A stretch of DNA of 64,000 nucleotides. Origin: Corynebacterium sanguinis (lineage in GTDB: Bacteria > Actinomycetota > Actinomycetes > Mycobacteriales > Mycobacteriaceae). The notes below the pieces were generated by a model. It saw only the letters and a program-made list of their open reading frames with translations. It was not told where the DNA came from and did not search any database. The DNA is taken from positions 2,170,001-2,234,000 of the forward strand of contig NZ_CP038157.1 of assembly GCF_007641235.1 (NCBI RefSeq), read 5' to 3'. Of the stretch, positions 46,818 to 55,805 are shown piece by piece. The position numbers and the translations under genes are program-made. The stretch's first letter is position 1. Each line of letters begins with the position of its first letter.

Positions 46818-49800
46818 GCCGCGCGAGTCCTCGCTGCTGCGCCGCGTCGTCCGCGAAAACAAGGCGGCCGCCTACCTCGCCTTCGGCACAGCTTTTTTGG
46901 CAGCCTTCGCCCAGGTCGCCCTGCCCGCGCTGACGGGTCGTGCGATCGATGTTGCCACGGGTGCGGCCCAGGGCTCGATCAGCGCGATCGCGTGGTTGAT
47001 GGTGGGTCTAGCTCTGCTCACTTACGCACTTAGCTGGATGCGCCGCTGGTCATCGGGGCTTTTGGCGACAAACTCCCAGCACTGGGTGCGCGTCGGCCTG
47101 CTGAAAACTCTGCACCGCCTTGACGGGCCGGGACAAGATGACATTGTCACCGGCCAGATCGTGTCGCGTTCGATTACAGACCTCAACCAGTTCCACATGG
47201 TGCTCGGTTCCGCGCCCATGTTCGTGACCCGCGCTCTGCAGCTTCTGGCCACGATCGTTGTCATGCTGACCATGGACGTGCGCTTGACTCTGCTGTCGCT
47301 GGCGCTGATGCCGTTGATCCTGTGGGAGGCAAACCGCTCGCGCACGGCGCTCTATGCCGCGACCTGGGTCAACCAGCAAACTGCGGCGGATCTGGCCAGC
47401 CACGTCGAGCAGACCGTCTCCGGAGTGCGGGTGGTCAAAGCCTTCGGGCGCGAGGACCGCGAAATCGACCGCCTCGACGAGCTGGGCCGCTACCTGTACG
47501 CGGTGAAGATGCGGGCGGCGAAACTCACGGCGCGCTTCCAGCCGCTGCTCTCCCAGCTGCCGAAGATTGCCCTGGTGATCACGATCGTCGCCGGTGGCCT
47601 TATTGCGGTCAGCGGAGCGATCACCATTGGTGCCTTCGTCGCCTTTAGCGCATACCTGACCTCGATGTCGTCGTTGCTGTCGATGCTGACCAACCAGTAC
47701 GTGCGCCTGCAGATGGGCTTGAGCTCGGTCGATCGCCTCGACCAGGTGCTCACCTTGCACCCCGAGCGCGACGATCCCGCGGCCCCCCAGCCAGCCCCGC
47801 CCGGAAGCGGCGGCATCCGCTTCGACGACGTCCATTTCGCCACCGGCGGCCACCAAGTGCTGAATGGGTTGACGCTGACCGCAGCCCCCGGTGAAACTAT
47901 CGCGGTCATCGGCCCCGCCGGCGCGGGCAAGTCCATGGCGGTACAGCTCGCCGGCGGGTTCTACACCCCTGACGCCGGCAGCGTCTCGCTTCTCGACGCC
48001 TCCCTGACGCCCACCAACTACGCCAGCATGACCCTGGAAGCAATCCGCTCGAAAGTCACCTGCGTGTTCGACGAAGCTTTTCTGTTCTCCTCGTCGATCC
48101 GCGACAACATCGCGATGGGCACCGGGGCCACCGACGCCGAGGTCCGCGAGGCCGCGCGGCTCGCGCGCGCCGACGAGTTCATCGACAACCTGCCCGAGGG
48201 CTACGACACACTCGTTGGCGAGCGCGGCCTGACGCTATCCGGCGGCCAGCGCCAGCGCATCGCCCTGGCCCGCGCACTGCTGGCGCGCCCGGCCGTGATG
48301 GTGCTCGACGACGCCACCAGCGCCATCGACGCCGACAACGAGGCGGCCATCCTGGACAACCTGCGCACACACCTGCGCGGGGTGACCATGATCGCGGTGG
48401 CGCACCGTCAGTCCACCGTCGACCACGCCGACCGTGTCGTCATCATGGAGCGCGGCCGCGTCATCGCCGATGGGCCCCGCGAGGAGATCGTCGCCCTTGA
48501 TGCTTACCGCGCGCTCATGGACCCCACCCCAGATGCCCCTGCGCTGACAAGGACGCAACCGTCTCGCGATGAGTTGTGGCCGCAGATCGACCACGGGTTT
48601 CGCGAGCACTTCAGCGCCAGCGGCCACGGCCGCTCCATCGCGGCCAGTGAGGAGCTGCTCGCGCGTGTCGACGCCCTGCCCCGCGCAACCGAACAGCCCA
48701 ACCTCGCCGACACCAAGGTCGCGGAGCTGCGCGAACCCACGTCCACCTTCAAGGTCGCGGACCTGTTCAAGGCGGTGCGCTGGCTGATCGCGGCGACCGT
48801 GATCCTGCTCGTCATCGGCGTGCTGGCGGACCTCGCCCTGCCCACCCTGATCCGCGCGGCCATCGACCGCGGCATCGCGCCGGGTGATACCGACGCCCTG
48901 TGGACTGTCGGCGCGCTGGCTCTCGGCGTGGTCGTCATCGCCTGGGCCGCCGAGGTGCTGATGACGGTGCTGAGCTCGCGTTCGGGTGAGCGCCTGCTCT
49001 ACGGCCTGCGGTTGCGCAGCTACGCGCACCTGCAGCAGCTTGGCTTGAGCTACTTCGAACGTCACCTCTCAGGGCGGATCATGACGCGCATGACCACCGA
49101 CATCGACACGCTGTCGTCGTTTTTGCAGACCGGGCTCGCCCAGGCAATCGTTGCGGTGGGCACTCTGATCGGAGTAACCATCATGTTGGTGGCCACCGAC
49201 GGTGAACTCACGCTCATCGCTTTGCTCGCGGTGCCCGTCATCGTCGCCGCCACCGTGGTGTTTCGCATCCTGTCCAAGCGATATTACCACGCCGCGCGCG
49301 CCCAGGTCTCGCTGGTCAACGGCGAGTTCGCCGAGCTCATCGGCGGAATCCGCATCTCCCAGATGCACCTCGCCGAGACGGGCGCGGAAGCCGACTTCGC
49401 CGCAGAATCCGAAACCTACCGCCGCTACCGCATGAGGTCGGTCAACCTGCTGGCCCTGTACTTCCCGGGCATGCAGGCGATCTCCCAGGTGATGACGGCC
49501 GTGATCGTCGGCTACGGCGCCGGCCGGGTGGAAAGCGGGGAGCTCTCCGTCGGCGTGCTCGTCGCGTTCACCATGTACCTCGGCCAGCTCTACGGTCCGA
49601 TCCAGCAGCTCGGGCAGACCTTCGACGCCTGGCAGCAGGCCACGGTGAGCTTCAGCCGCATCACCGATCTGCTGGACACGCGCACGACCGTGCCCGATAC
49701 CGGGACGAGCGCAGGCGCCGCCTCCGCCGCCCGCGGGCCGTTGAGCTTCGACAACGTCAGCTTCTCCTACCACCCGCAGGCGCCCGAGCCCACCACGGTG

Positions 49801-50466
49801 CTTTCCGGTGTCAACCTCACCCTCAAGCCGGGTCGCACCGTTGCGCTCGTCGGACCTACCGGGGCCGGCAAGTCGACGGTGGTCAAGCTCCTGGCCCGCT
49901 TCTATGACCCGACCCGGGGCGTGGTGCGGGCGTCGTCAAGCGATATTGCGAGCTTTCCTTTGAGCGATTGGCGCCGTGCGCTCGCCCAGGTTCCGCAGGA
50001 GTCGTACCTGTTTCCGGGCACCGTCGCCGACAACATCGCTTACGGGGTCAACGACGCCACCGACGCCGACATCGAGGCCGCGGTCGAGCGCATCGGCGCG
50101 CTCGACATCATCGCTTCCATCCCCGGCGGGTTCAACCGCCTCGTGGGCGAGCGCGGCCGCGGCTTGAGTTCCGGGCAGCGCCAGATCATTGCGCTGGCGC
50201 GTGCGGAGATGCTCCACCCCGACGTCGTGCTTCTCGACGAAGCCACCGCCACCCTCGACCCCGCAACCGAACGCGCCGTGCTCGACGCCGCCGAGCACAC
50301 CACCGTGGGGCGCACGTCGGTCATCGTCGCACACCGCCTCGCGACGGCGAGCCGAGCGGACCGAATACTCGTTGTCAACGAAGGACGTATCATAGAAGAC
50401 GGTACCCACGATGAACTCCTTAGCACCGGTGGGCACTATGCCCGCATGTGGACAGTCCACCGCTAA
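46810..50466 (+). CDS. Fused double ABC exporter (two membrane domains, two ATPases)
   Basis: 1,218 residues: TMD-NBD-TMD-NBD in one chain, as in actinobacterial multidrug exporters of the Rv0194 type. NBD1: GPAGAGKS, signature LSGGQRQRIALA, Walker B VMVLDDATSAID, where Asp replaces the catalytic Glu. NBD2: GPTGAGKST, signature LSSGQRQIIALA, Walker B VVLLDEATATLD, intact. One degenerate and one active ATP site is usual in asymmetric exporters. GTG 46810 overlaps the preceding stop (GTGGCTAG). Likely exports lipids, drugs or siderophore-like molecules; substrate unknown. Confidence 0.9.
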   Translation: MARPRESSLLRRVVRENKAAAYLAFGTAFLAAFAQVALPALTGRAIDVATGAAQGSISAIAWLMVGLALLTYALSWMRRWSSGLLATNSQHWVRVGLLKTLHRLDGPGQDDIVTGQIVSRSITDLNQFHMVLGSAPMFVTRALQLLATIVVMLTMDVRLTLLSLALMPLILWEANRSRTALYAATWVNQQTAADLASHVEQTVSGVRVVKAFGREDREIDRLDELGRYLYAVKMRAAKLTARFQPLLSQLPKIALVITIVAGGLIAVSGAITIGAFVAFSAYLTSMSSLLSMLTNQYVRLQMGLSSVDRLDQVLTLHPERDDPAAPQPAPPGSGGIRFDDVHFATGGHQVLNGLTLTAAPGETIAVIGPAGAGKSMAVQLAGGFYTPDAGSVSLLDASLTPTNYASMTLEAIRSKVTCVFDEAFLFSSSIRDNIAMGTGATDAEVREAARLARADEFIDNLPEGYDTLVGERGLTLSGGQRQRIALARALLARPAVMVLDDATSAIDADNEAAILDNLRTHLRGVTMIAVAHRQSTVDHADRVVIMERGRVIADGPREEIVALDAYRALMDPTPDAPALTRTQPSRDELWPQIDHGFREHFSASGHGRSIAASEELLARVDALPRATEQPNLADTKVAELREPTSTFKVADLFKAVRWLIAATVILLVIGVLADLALPTLIRAAIDRGIAPGDTDALWTVGALALGVVVIAWAAEVLMTVLSSRSGERLLYGLRLRSYAHLQQLGLSYFERHLSGRIMTRMTTDIDTLSSFLQTGLAQAIVAVGTLIGVTIMLVATDGELTLIALLAVPVIVAATVVFRILSKRYYHAARAQVSLVNGEFAELIGGIRISQMHLAETGAEADFAAESETYRRYRMRSVNLLALYFPGMQAISQVMTAVIVGYGAGRVESGELSVGVLVAFTMYLGQLYGPIQQLGQTFDAWQQATVSFSRITDLLDTRTTVPDTGTSAGAASAARGPLSFDNVSFSYHPQAPEPTTVLSGVNLTLKPGRTVALVGPTGAGKSTVVKLLARFYDPTRGVVRASSSDIASFPLSDWRRALAQVPQESYLFPGTVADNIAYGVNDATDADIEAAVERIGALDIIASIPGGFNRLVGERGRGLSSGQRQIIALARAEMLHPDVVLLDEATATLDPATERAVLDAAEHTTVGRTSVIVAHRLATASRADRILVVNEGRIIEDGTHDELLSTGGHYARMWTVHR

Positions 50467-50501
50467 AGGGGTGCGAGTTAACCCTCGCCGGGGCATGTAA
50501 T

Positions 50502-50507
50502 TAGAGT
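50502..50507 (+). promoter_or_regulatory. Possible -10 box for odhA
   Basis: TAGAGT 48 bases before the odhA GTG would give a leader of about 40 bases. A GCGAG/CTCGC inverted repeat (about 50473-50487) lies just upstream and could be an operator or the end of the ABC transcript. No clear -35. Confidence 0.35.
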
Positions 50508-50555
50508 CGATAAAAGTTACCGCAACCAAACAATGAAGAGAGGCGAGAACCTGCC

Positions 50556-53500
50556 GTGAGCAGCGACAGTACTTTCGGGCAAAATGACTGGCTGGTCGAC
50601 GAAATGTACCAGCAGTATCGGGAGAACCCCAGCTCCGTGGACCCGGAATGGCGGGAACTCTTCGAGCGTAACGGGGCACCGCAGACCGCCACTGGTGCCA
50701 AAAACGTCTCCCCCGCGCCGAGTCCCGCGAAGACCGGCGACGCGAAGGAGTCTCGCGAAAAGACGGACCCGAAGGTGGCCAGAACCACCGGCGCACCGAG
50801 CCAGGACGGCCGCCAAACCAAGGTGGATCAGGCCGCTGCCGAAGCTGCCTCGAAGCGCTCCAAGGTTCTTCCGAAGCCGAAGCAGTCCCCGCTGCAGAAG
50901 ATCGCAGACGTTAGCGTCGAGCCGGGCGAGCGCCAGCTCAAGGGCATTTACAAGACCATTGCCAAGAACATGGACGAGTCCTTGTCGCTGCCGACGGCAA
51001 CGTCCGTGAGGGACATGCCGGTCAAGCTCATGTTTGAAAACCGCGCGCTGGTCAACGACCACCTCAAGCGCACCCGCGGCGGCAAGATCTCCTTTACCCA
51101 CATCATCGGCTACGCCATTGTGAAGGCCGCCCAGCTCCACCCGGGCATGAACGTCAACTACAAGGTGCAGGACAACAAGCCTTTCGTGGTCCAGCCGGAG
51201 CACATCAACTTGGGCCTGGCTATCGACCTGCCGCAAAAAGATGGCAGCCGCGCGCTCGTCGTCGCTGCCATCAAGGAGTGCGAGAAGCTCAGCTTCGATA
51301 AGTTCGTCGACGGTTACGAAGACATCGTCAACCGCGCTCGAGACAACAAGCTCACCATGGACGACTTCTCGGGTGTGACCATCCAGCTGACCAACCCGGG
51401 CGGCATCGGCACCCGCCACTCCATTCCCCGCCTGACCACGGGTATTGGCACCATCGTCGGTGTCGGCGCGATGGATTATCCGGCGGAGTTCGCCGGCGCT
51501 TCCGAGGACCGCCTCGCCGAGCTCGGCGTGGGCAAGCTCGTGACGCTGACCTCCACCTACGACCACCGGGTGGTTCAGGGCGCGGAGTCGGGCGAATTCC
51601 TGCGCACGATTTCGCAGCTGCTTATCGACGACGCTTTCTGGGATGACATCTTTCACGCGATGGGCATCCCGTACTCGCCGCTGCGCTGGGCCCAGGACCT
51701 GCCGAACTCTGGCGTCAACAAAGACACCCGCGTCATGCAGCTCATCGAGGCCTACCGCTCCCGCGGCCACCTGATCGCGGACACCAACCCGCTGCGCTGG
51801 GAGCAGCCCGGCCTGCCCAAGCCGGATTCCCGCGACCTGCAGATGGAAACCCACGGCCTGACCCTGTGGGACCTAGACCGCACTTTCCACGTCGGCGGCT
51901 TCGGCGGCAAAGAGACGATGACGCTGCGTGAGGTGCTTTCGCGCCTGCGCGCCGCCTACACCCTGCACGTGGGCGCCGAGTACACCCACATCCTCGACCG
52001 CGACGAGCGCGAATGGCTGCGTGACCGCATCGAGGCGGGCATGCCCAAGCCGACCAGCGCGGAGCAGAAGTACATTCTGCAGAAGCTCAACGCCGCCGAG
52101 GCCTTCGAGAACTTCCTGCAGACCAAGTACCTGGGCCAGAAGCGCTTCTCGCTCGAGGGCGCGGAGACGCTGATCCCGCTGATGGACGCCGTGATCGACA
52201 CCGCCGCGGGCCAGGGCCTCGAAGAGGTTGTCATCGGCATGCCGCACCGCGGCCGCCTCAACGTGCTGTTCAACATCGTCGGCAAGCCGGTCTCGACGAT
52301 CTTCAACGAGTTTGAGGGCAACATGCAGTCGGCGCAACAGGGCGGCTCGGGCGATGTGAAGTACCACCTCGGGTTCGAGGGCGAGCACATCCAGATGTTC
52401 GGCGACGGCGAGATCAAGGTCTCCCTGGCCGCCAACCCTTCCCACCTCGAGGCCGTCGACCCGGTCATGGTGGGTATCGCGCGCGCGAAGGACGACCTTC
52501 TGCGCCACAGCCACGGCCGCACCGATCACCCGATCGTGCCGCTGATGCTGCACGGCGACGCATCCTTCGCCGGCCTGGGTGTGGTGCAGGAGACGCTGAA
52601 CCTGTCCAACCTGCCCGGCTACTCCGTCGGCGGCACCGTCCACATCGTGGTCAACAACCAGATCGGTTTTACCACCACTCCTGATTCGGGCCGCTCCACC
52701 TACTACGCCACCGACTTGGCCAAGGGCTTCGACTGCCCGGTTTTCCACGTCAACGGCGACGACCCCGAGGCTGCCGCCTGGGTCGCCCAGCTGGCCACGG
52801 AGTACCGCCGCGAGTTTGGCAAGGATGTCTTCATCGACCTGATCTGCTACCGCCTGCGCGGCCACAACGAGGCCGACGACCCGACGGTGACCCAGCCGCG
52901 GATGTACGACGCGATCCAGTCCCACCCGTCGGTGCGCACCCGCTACACCAACGATCTCATCGGCCGCGGCGACATCACCGCCGACGAGGCCGAGATCGCC
53001 GCCCAGGACTTCCACGACCAGCTTGACTCGGTCTTCTCCGATGTCAAGGCGAACGAGGGCAAGCCGAGCGAGCAGACCGGCATCACGGAGGCGCAGAGCC
53101 TGACCCGCGGGCTGGACACCAACATCACCGAGGAGACTTTCGCGCGGCTCGCCGAGGCTTACGCCAACCTGCCGGAGGACTTCACGCCGAACAAGCGGCT
53201 GAACTCCGTTTTGAAGAAGCGCGGCGCCTCGCTCACCGAGGGCGACATCGACTGGGGCTGGGGCGAACTTCTCGCCTTCGGCTCGCTCGCCGAGGAGGGC
53301 AAGTTCGTCCGCCTCGCCGGCGAGGATTCCCAGCGCGGCACGTTTACCCAGCGCCACGCGGTGCTCTACGACCCAGAGACGGGCGAGAGCTTCAACCCGC
53401 TGGACCACAACGCGATGGAGTCCGACAACGGCGGCCGTTTCGGCGTCTACAACTCGGCGCTCACCGAGTTCGCAGGCCTTGGCTTCGAGTACGGCTACAC

Positions 53501-54317
53501 GGTGGGCAATTCTGACGCCGTGGTGGCGTGGGAGGCGCAGTTCGGCGACTTCGCTAACGGTGGTCAGACCATCATCGACGAGTACATCTCCTCAGGTGAG
53601 ACCAAGTGGGGTCAGCTCTCGAGCCTGATTTCGCTTCTGCCCCACGGCTACGAGGGCCAGGGCCCGGACCACTCCTCCGCGCGCATCGAGCGTTTCCTGC
53701 AGCTCGTCGCCGAGGGCTCGATGACCATTGCCCAGCCGTCCACCCCGGCCAATCACTTCCACCTGTTGCGCCGCCAGGCACTCGGCAACATGAAGCGCCC
53801 GCTGATTGTGTTCACACCGAAGTCCATGCTGCGCAACAAGGCGGCCGTGTCTCAGCCGGCCGACTTCATCGAGGTCAACCGCTTCCAGTCCGTCATCGAC
53901 GACCCCTTCTTCGTTGCCCGCGGCAATAAGAAGGTCGAGGGCGCCGACCACTCCAAGGTGAAGACCATCTTGCTGTGCTCCGGAAAAATCTACTGGGAGC
54001 TTGACAAGCGCCGCCAGAAGGACAAGCGCGACGACGTGGCGATCATCCGCATCGAGATGCTGCACCCGATCCCGTTCAACCGCCTTTCCGACGCGTTTGC
54101 CAACTACCCGAACGCTCAGCAGATCCGTTTCGTCCAGGATGAGCCGGCCAACCAGGGACCGTGGCCGTTCTACAACGAGCACCTGCGCAACTTTGTGGCC
54201 GACATGCCGGAGATGGTGCGCGTCTCGCGCCGCTCCCAGTCCACCACCGCCACCGGCGTTGCCAAGGTGCACCAGCAGGAAGAAAAGCAGCTCATCGACG
54301 AAGCCTTCGCCGACTAA
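50556..54317 (+). CDS. odhA: 2-oxoglutarate dehydrogenase E1 fused to E2 acyltransferase domain
   Basis: 1,253 residues. The N-terminus SSDSTFGQNDWLVDEMYQQY and a Lys/Ala/Pro linker lead to an E2-type transacylase core with the active-site motif TYDHRVVQGAESG near residue 340, but no lipoyl domain. The E1 part has MPHRGRLNVL, the thiamine diphosphate motif starting HGDASFAGLG and ending VVNNQ, and RLRGHNEADDP. This fusion is a hallmark of Corynebacteriales; in C. glutamicum OdhA works in a mixed complex with pyruvate dehydrogenase E2 and is inhibited by OdhI. GTG 50556 has a purine-rich GAGAGGCGAG upstream. Confidence 0.97.
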   Translation: MSSDSTFGQNDWLVDEMYQQYRENPSSVDPEWRELFERNGAPQTATGAKNVSPAPSPAKTGDAKESREKTDPKVARTTGAPSQDGRQTKVDQAAAEAASKRSKVLPKPKQSPLQKIADVSVEPGERQLKGIYKTIAKNMDESLSLPTATSVRDMPVKLMFENRALVNDHLKRTRGGKISFTHIIGYAIVKAAQLHPGMNVNYKVQDNKPFVVQPEHINLGLAIDLPQKDGSRALVVAAIKECEKLSFDKFVDGYEDIVNRARDNKLTMDDFSGVTIQLTNPGGIGTRHSIPRLTTGIGTIVGVGAMDYPAEFAGASEDRLAELGVGKLVTLTSTYDHRVVQGAESGEFLRTISQLLIDDAFWDDIFHAMGIPYSPLRWAQDLPNSGVNKDTRVMQLIEAYRSRGHLIADTNPLRWEQPGLPKPDSRDLQMETHGLTLWDLDRTFHVGGFGGKETMTLREVLSRLRAAYTLHVGAEYTHILDRDEREWLRDRIEAGMPKPTSAEQKYILQKLNAAEAFENFLQTKYLGQKRFSLEGAETLIPLMDAVIDTAAGQGLEEVVIGMPHRGRLNVLFNIVGKPVSTIFNEFEGNMQSAQQGGSGDVKYHLGFEGEHIQMFGDGEIKVSLAANPSHLEAVDPVMVGIARAKDDLLRHSHGRTDHPIVPLMLHGDASFAGLGVVQETLNLSNLPGYSVGGTVHIVVNNQIGFTTTPDSGRSTYYATDLAKGFDCPVFHVNGDDPEAAAWVAQLATEYRREFGKDVFIDLICYRLRGHNEADDPTVTQPRMYDAIQSHPSVRTRYTNDLIGRGDITADEAEIAAQDFHDQLDSVFSDVKANEGKPSEQTGITEAQSLTRGLDTNITEETFARLAEAYANLPEDFTPNKRLNSVLKKRGASLTEGDIDWGWGELLAFGSLAEEGKFVRLAGEDSQRGTFTQRHAVLYDPETGESFNPLDHNAMESDNGGRFGVYNSALTEFAGLGFEYGYTVGNSDAVVAWEAQFGDFANGGQTIIDEYISSGETKWGQLSSLISLLPHGYEGQGPDHSSARIERFLQLVAEGSMTIAQPSTPANHFHLLRRQALGNMKRPLIVFTPKSMLRNKAAVSQPADFIEVNRFQSVIDDPFFVARGNKKVEGADHSKVKTILLCSGKIYWELDKRRQKDKRDDVAIIRIEMLHPIPFNRLSDAFANYPNAQQIRFVQDEPANQGPWPFYNEHLRNFVADMPEMVRVSRRSQSTTATGVAKVHQQEEKQLIDEAFAD

Positions 54318-54338
54318 GCCCGACTACTTCCCGCGCGC

Positions 54339-54396
54339 AACTTCGGCCGCGCCCCCTCGCCTCCGACAAGGAGTAAAAGGGGGCGCGGCCGAAGTT
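54339..54396 (+). terminator. Strong hairpin after odhA
   Basis: A perfect 19-bp stem (54339-54357 with 54378-54396, beginning AACTTCGGCC) with a 20-base loop, followed by a modest TCTT. It lies between converging odhA and the lipoprotein gene and could stop transcription from both sides. Confidence 0.85.
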
Positions 54397-54406
54397 TCTT
54401 CGGGTT

Positions 54407-55171
54407 TTACATCGGTGGCTGCTCGATGACGTTGTCGGACTCGCCTGTGTCACCCTCGTCTTCGGATTGGGTGTCCACGGTGATTTTCGTGCGCTGGAGC
54501 ATCCACTCGGCCACGACATTGCGCACCGTTTCGCCCCTTTCGACCTCCTCGATCATCGTGGTGAGGTCTTCTGTGCTGAGCACGCGATTGACAAAGTTCA
54601 GGCGGTTGACCTGGCCTCGGTTGAGCTCTGTCTTGTTGAACACCGGGATGATATTGGTCGGCAGCGGGCCCTCCCCCGGCTCCTGGCCTTCCGCGGCGCA
54701 CCCTTGGGCTGGGGAGGGGTCAACTGTCATGACGTTTCCCGGGAAAGACCCCACGGCGTATTCGTAGGTCGTCTCGGAGATGCTGTTGTCATTAAGGTCA
54801 CCGGCAGAGTCGTCCTCCGCGATATCCGCCGCCGCCTCCTCGGCAAGCTGGGGGTCGATCTGAGACAGCAACGTCCCGGTGCACGCGATGGCCATGTCCG
54901 CCTGGCCGGACCGCACGAGGTCGACGGCGGGATCGGTCGCGGCCTTGTCTACCACCTCTACGGTGGAAGGGCGCCCGACGGATTCGAGCAACACCCGGTA
55001 GATCTCCCCCAAGATGGCCTGCTCGACCGAGTCCGGGGCGACGGCGATGACGAAGTGATCGCTGCGTTGACCCCCCGCAGACGGTGAGCACGCTGCCATA
55101 GCGAAAGCGGCGGCGGTGCCTAGAGCTACCGCCACCGCTGAAGTGGTGTACGTCCGTGCAGAGCGTGGCAT
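54407..55171 (-). CDS. Lipoprotein resembling a glycine betaine/OpuAC-type binding protein
   Basis: 254 residues. The N-terminus has a lipoprotein signal: basic start MPRSARTYTTS, hydrophobic AVAVALGTAAAFAMAAC with the lipobox AMAAC, so it is anchored outside the membrane. The mature start HFVIAVAPDSVEQAILGEIYRVLLE resembles OpuAC/ProX solute-binding proteins, but the rest diverges and there is no transporter gene nearby. A leaderless TACGAT box precedes it. Function unknown; homologues next to odhA in corynebacteria suggest a conserved role. Confidence 0.75.
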   Translation of the reverse strand: MPRSARTYTTSAVAVALGTAAAFAMAACSPSAGGQRSDHFVIAVAPDSVEQAILGEIYRVLLESVGRPSTVEVVDKAATDPAVDLVRSGQADMAIACTGTLLSQIDPQLAEEAAADIAEDDSAGDLNDNSISETTYEYAVGSFPGNVMTVDPSPAQGCAAEGQEPGEGPLPTNIIPVFNKTELNRGQVNRLNFVNRVLSTEDLTTMIEEVERGETVRNVVAEWMLQRTKITVDTQSEDEGDTGESDNVIEQPPM

Positions 55172-55189
55172 GCGGGTTATCGTACCCGC
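55172..55189. promoter_or_regulatory. Leaderless promoter with overlapping inverted repeat, lipoprotein gene
   Basis: On the minus strand TACGAT (55184 to 55179) ends seven bases before the ATG at 55171. GCGGGT/ACCCGC (55172-55177 and 55184-55189) forms an inverted repeat across this -10 box and the transcript start, a possible operator. Confidence 0.5.
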
Positions 55190-55199
55190 CGCCGGCGTT

Positions 55200-55721
55200 T
55201 TACTGGGCCTCCCCCGTGGGTACGGTGCCGATCTTCATCTCGGCGATCAGATCGCGCGCCCGAGGTGCGGAGCTGGGATCACACAGAACGTCGTAACGCC
55301 CAGCGACAATCGTGGTCATGGACGAGAAGTCGCGCTTACCGCCAGTCAACGCATGGCCGACTGCGGCGAAGATGAGCCCGAAGATCGCGCCGATGAGGAT
55401 CGACCACAGGAAGATGCTCCAGCCGGTGCCCGGCAGCGCGAAGAAAGCGAAGATAAGGCCGATAAAGATACCCATCCATGCACCGGATAGGGCGCCGGCG
55501 CCGAGAACACGCGGCCACGTCAAGCGGCCGGTGACGTTTTCGACCTGCATGAGGTCTACGCCGACAATCGAGAGGTCCTCCACCTGGAACTCGCGGTCGG
55601 ACAGGCCATCGACCGCGCGCTGCGCCTGCTCGTAGGTTTCGAAGGAGCCAACCGGCCAACCGACGGGGCGCTGGCGGGCAGTAGCGGAAATCTGGTTCGA
55701 ATAGGAATGCGAAGTTGTCAT
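55200..55721 (-). CDS. General stress protein 17M-like membrane protein
   Basis: 173 residues. An N-terminal domain of the YflT/GSP17M type (PVGWPVGSFETYEQAQRAVDGLSDREF, then VEDLSIVGVDLMQVENVTGRLTW) is followed by two membrane helices with Gly-rich faces (GAWMGIFIGLIFAFFALPG and FLWSILIGAIFGLIFAAVG) and a cytosolic tail. ATG 55721 lies seven bases after TACAAT; the frame runs on to 55805 without starts that fit. In Bacillus the family is SigB-controlled; here regulation is unknown. Confidence 0.85.
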   Translation of the reverse strand: MTTSHSYSNQISATARQRPVGWPVGSFETYEQAQRAVDGLSDREFQVEDLSIVGVDLMQVENVTGRLTWPRVLGAGALSGAWMGIFIGLIFAFFALPGTGWSIFLWSILIGAIFGLIFAAVGHALTGGKRDFSSMTTIVAGRYDVLCDPSSAPRARDLIAEMKIGTVPTGEAQ

Positions 55722-55728
55722 GGCACCC

Positions 55729-55734
55729 ATTGTA
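55729..55734 (-). promoter_or_regulatory. -10 box for the general stress protein gene
   Basis: TACAAT on the minus strand, seven bases before ATG 55721, near-consensus; indicates a leaderless mRNA. Confidence 0.6.
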
Positions 55735-55790
55735 CGTAAGAACCCGGAGCGTGCTGGGAGGGCGTCGATAAGCCTGTGGGCTCGACTGCC

Positions 55791-55796
55791 TATACT
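55791..55796 (+). promoter_or_regulatory. -10 box for mrp
   Basis: TATACT lies nine bases before ATG 55806, so the transcript should start 0-3 bases before the start codon. Confidence 0.5.
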
Positions 55797-55805
55797 TGCT
55801 AGCAA

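Noticed and set aside
51873-53408. A 511-codon open frame antisense to odhA
   Set aside because: Same reason; odhA is conserved over the whole interval.
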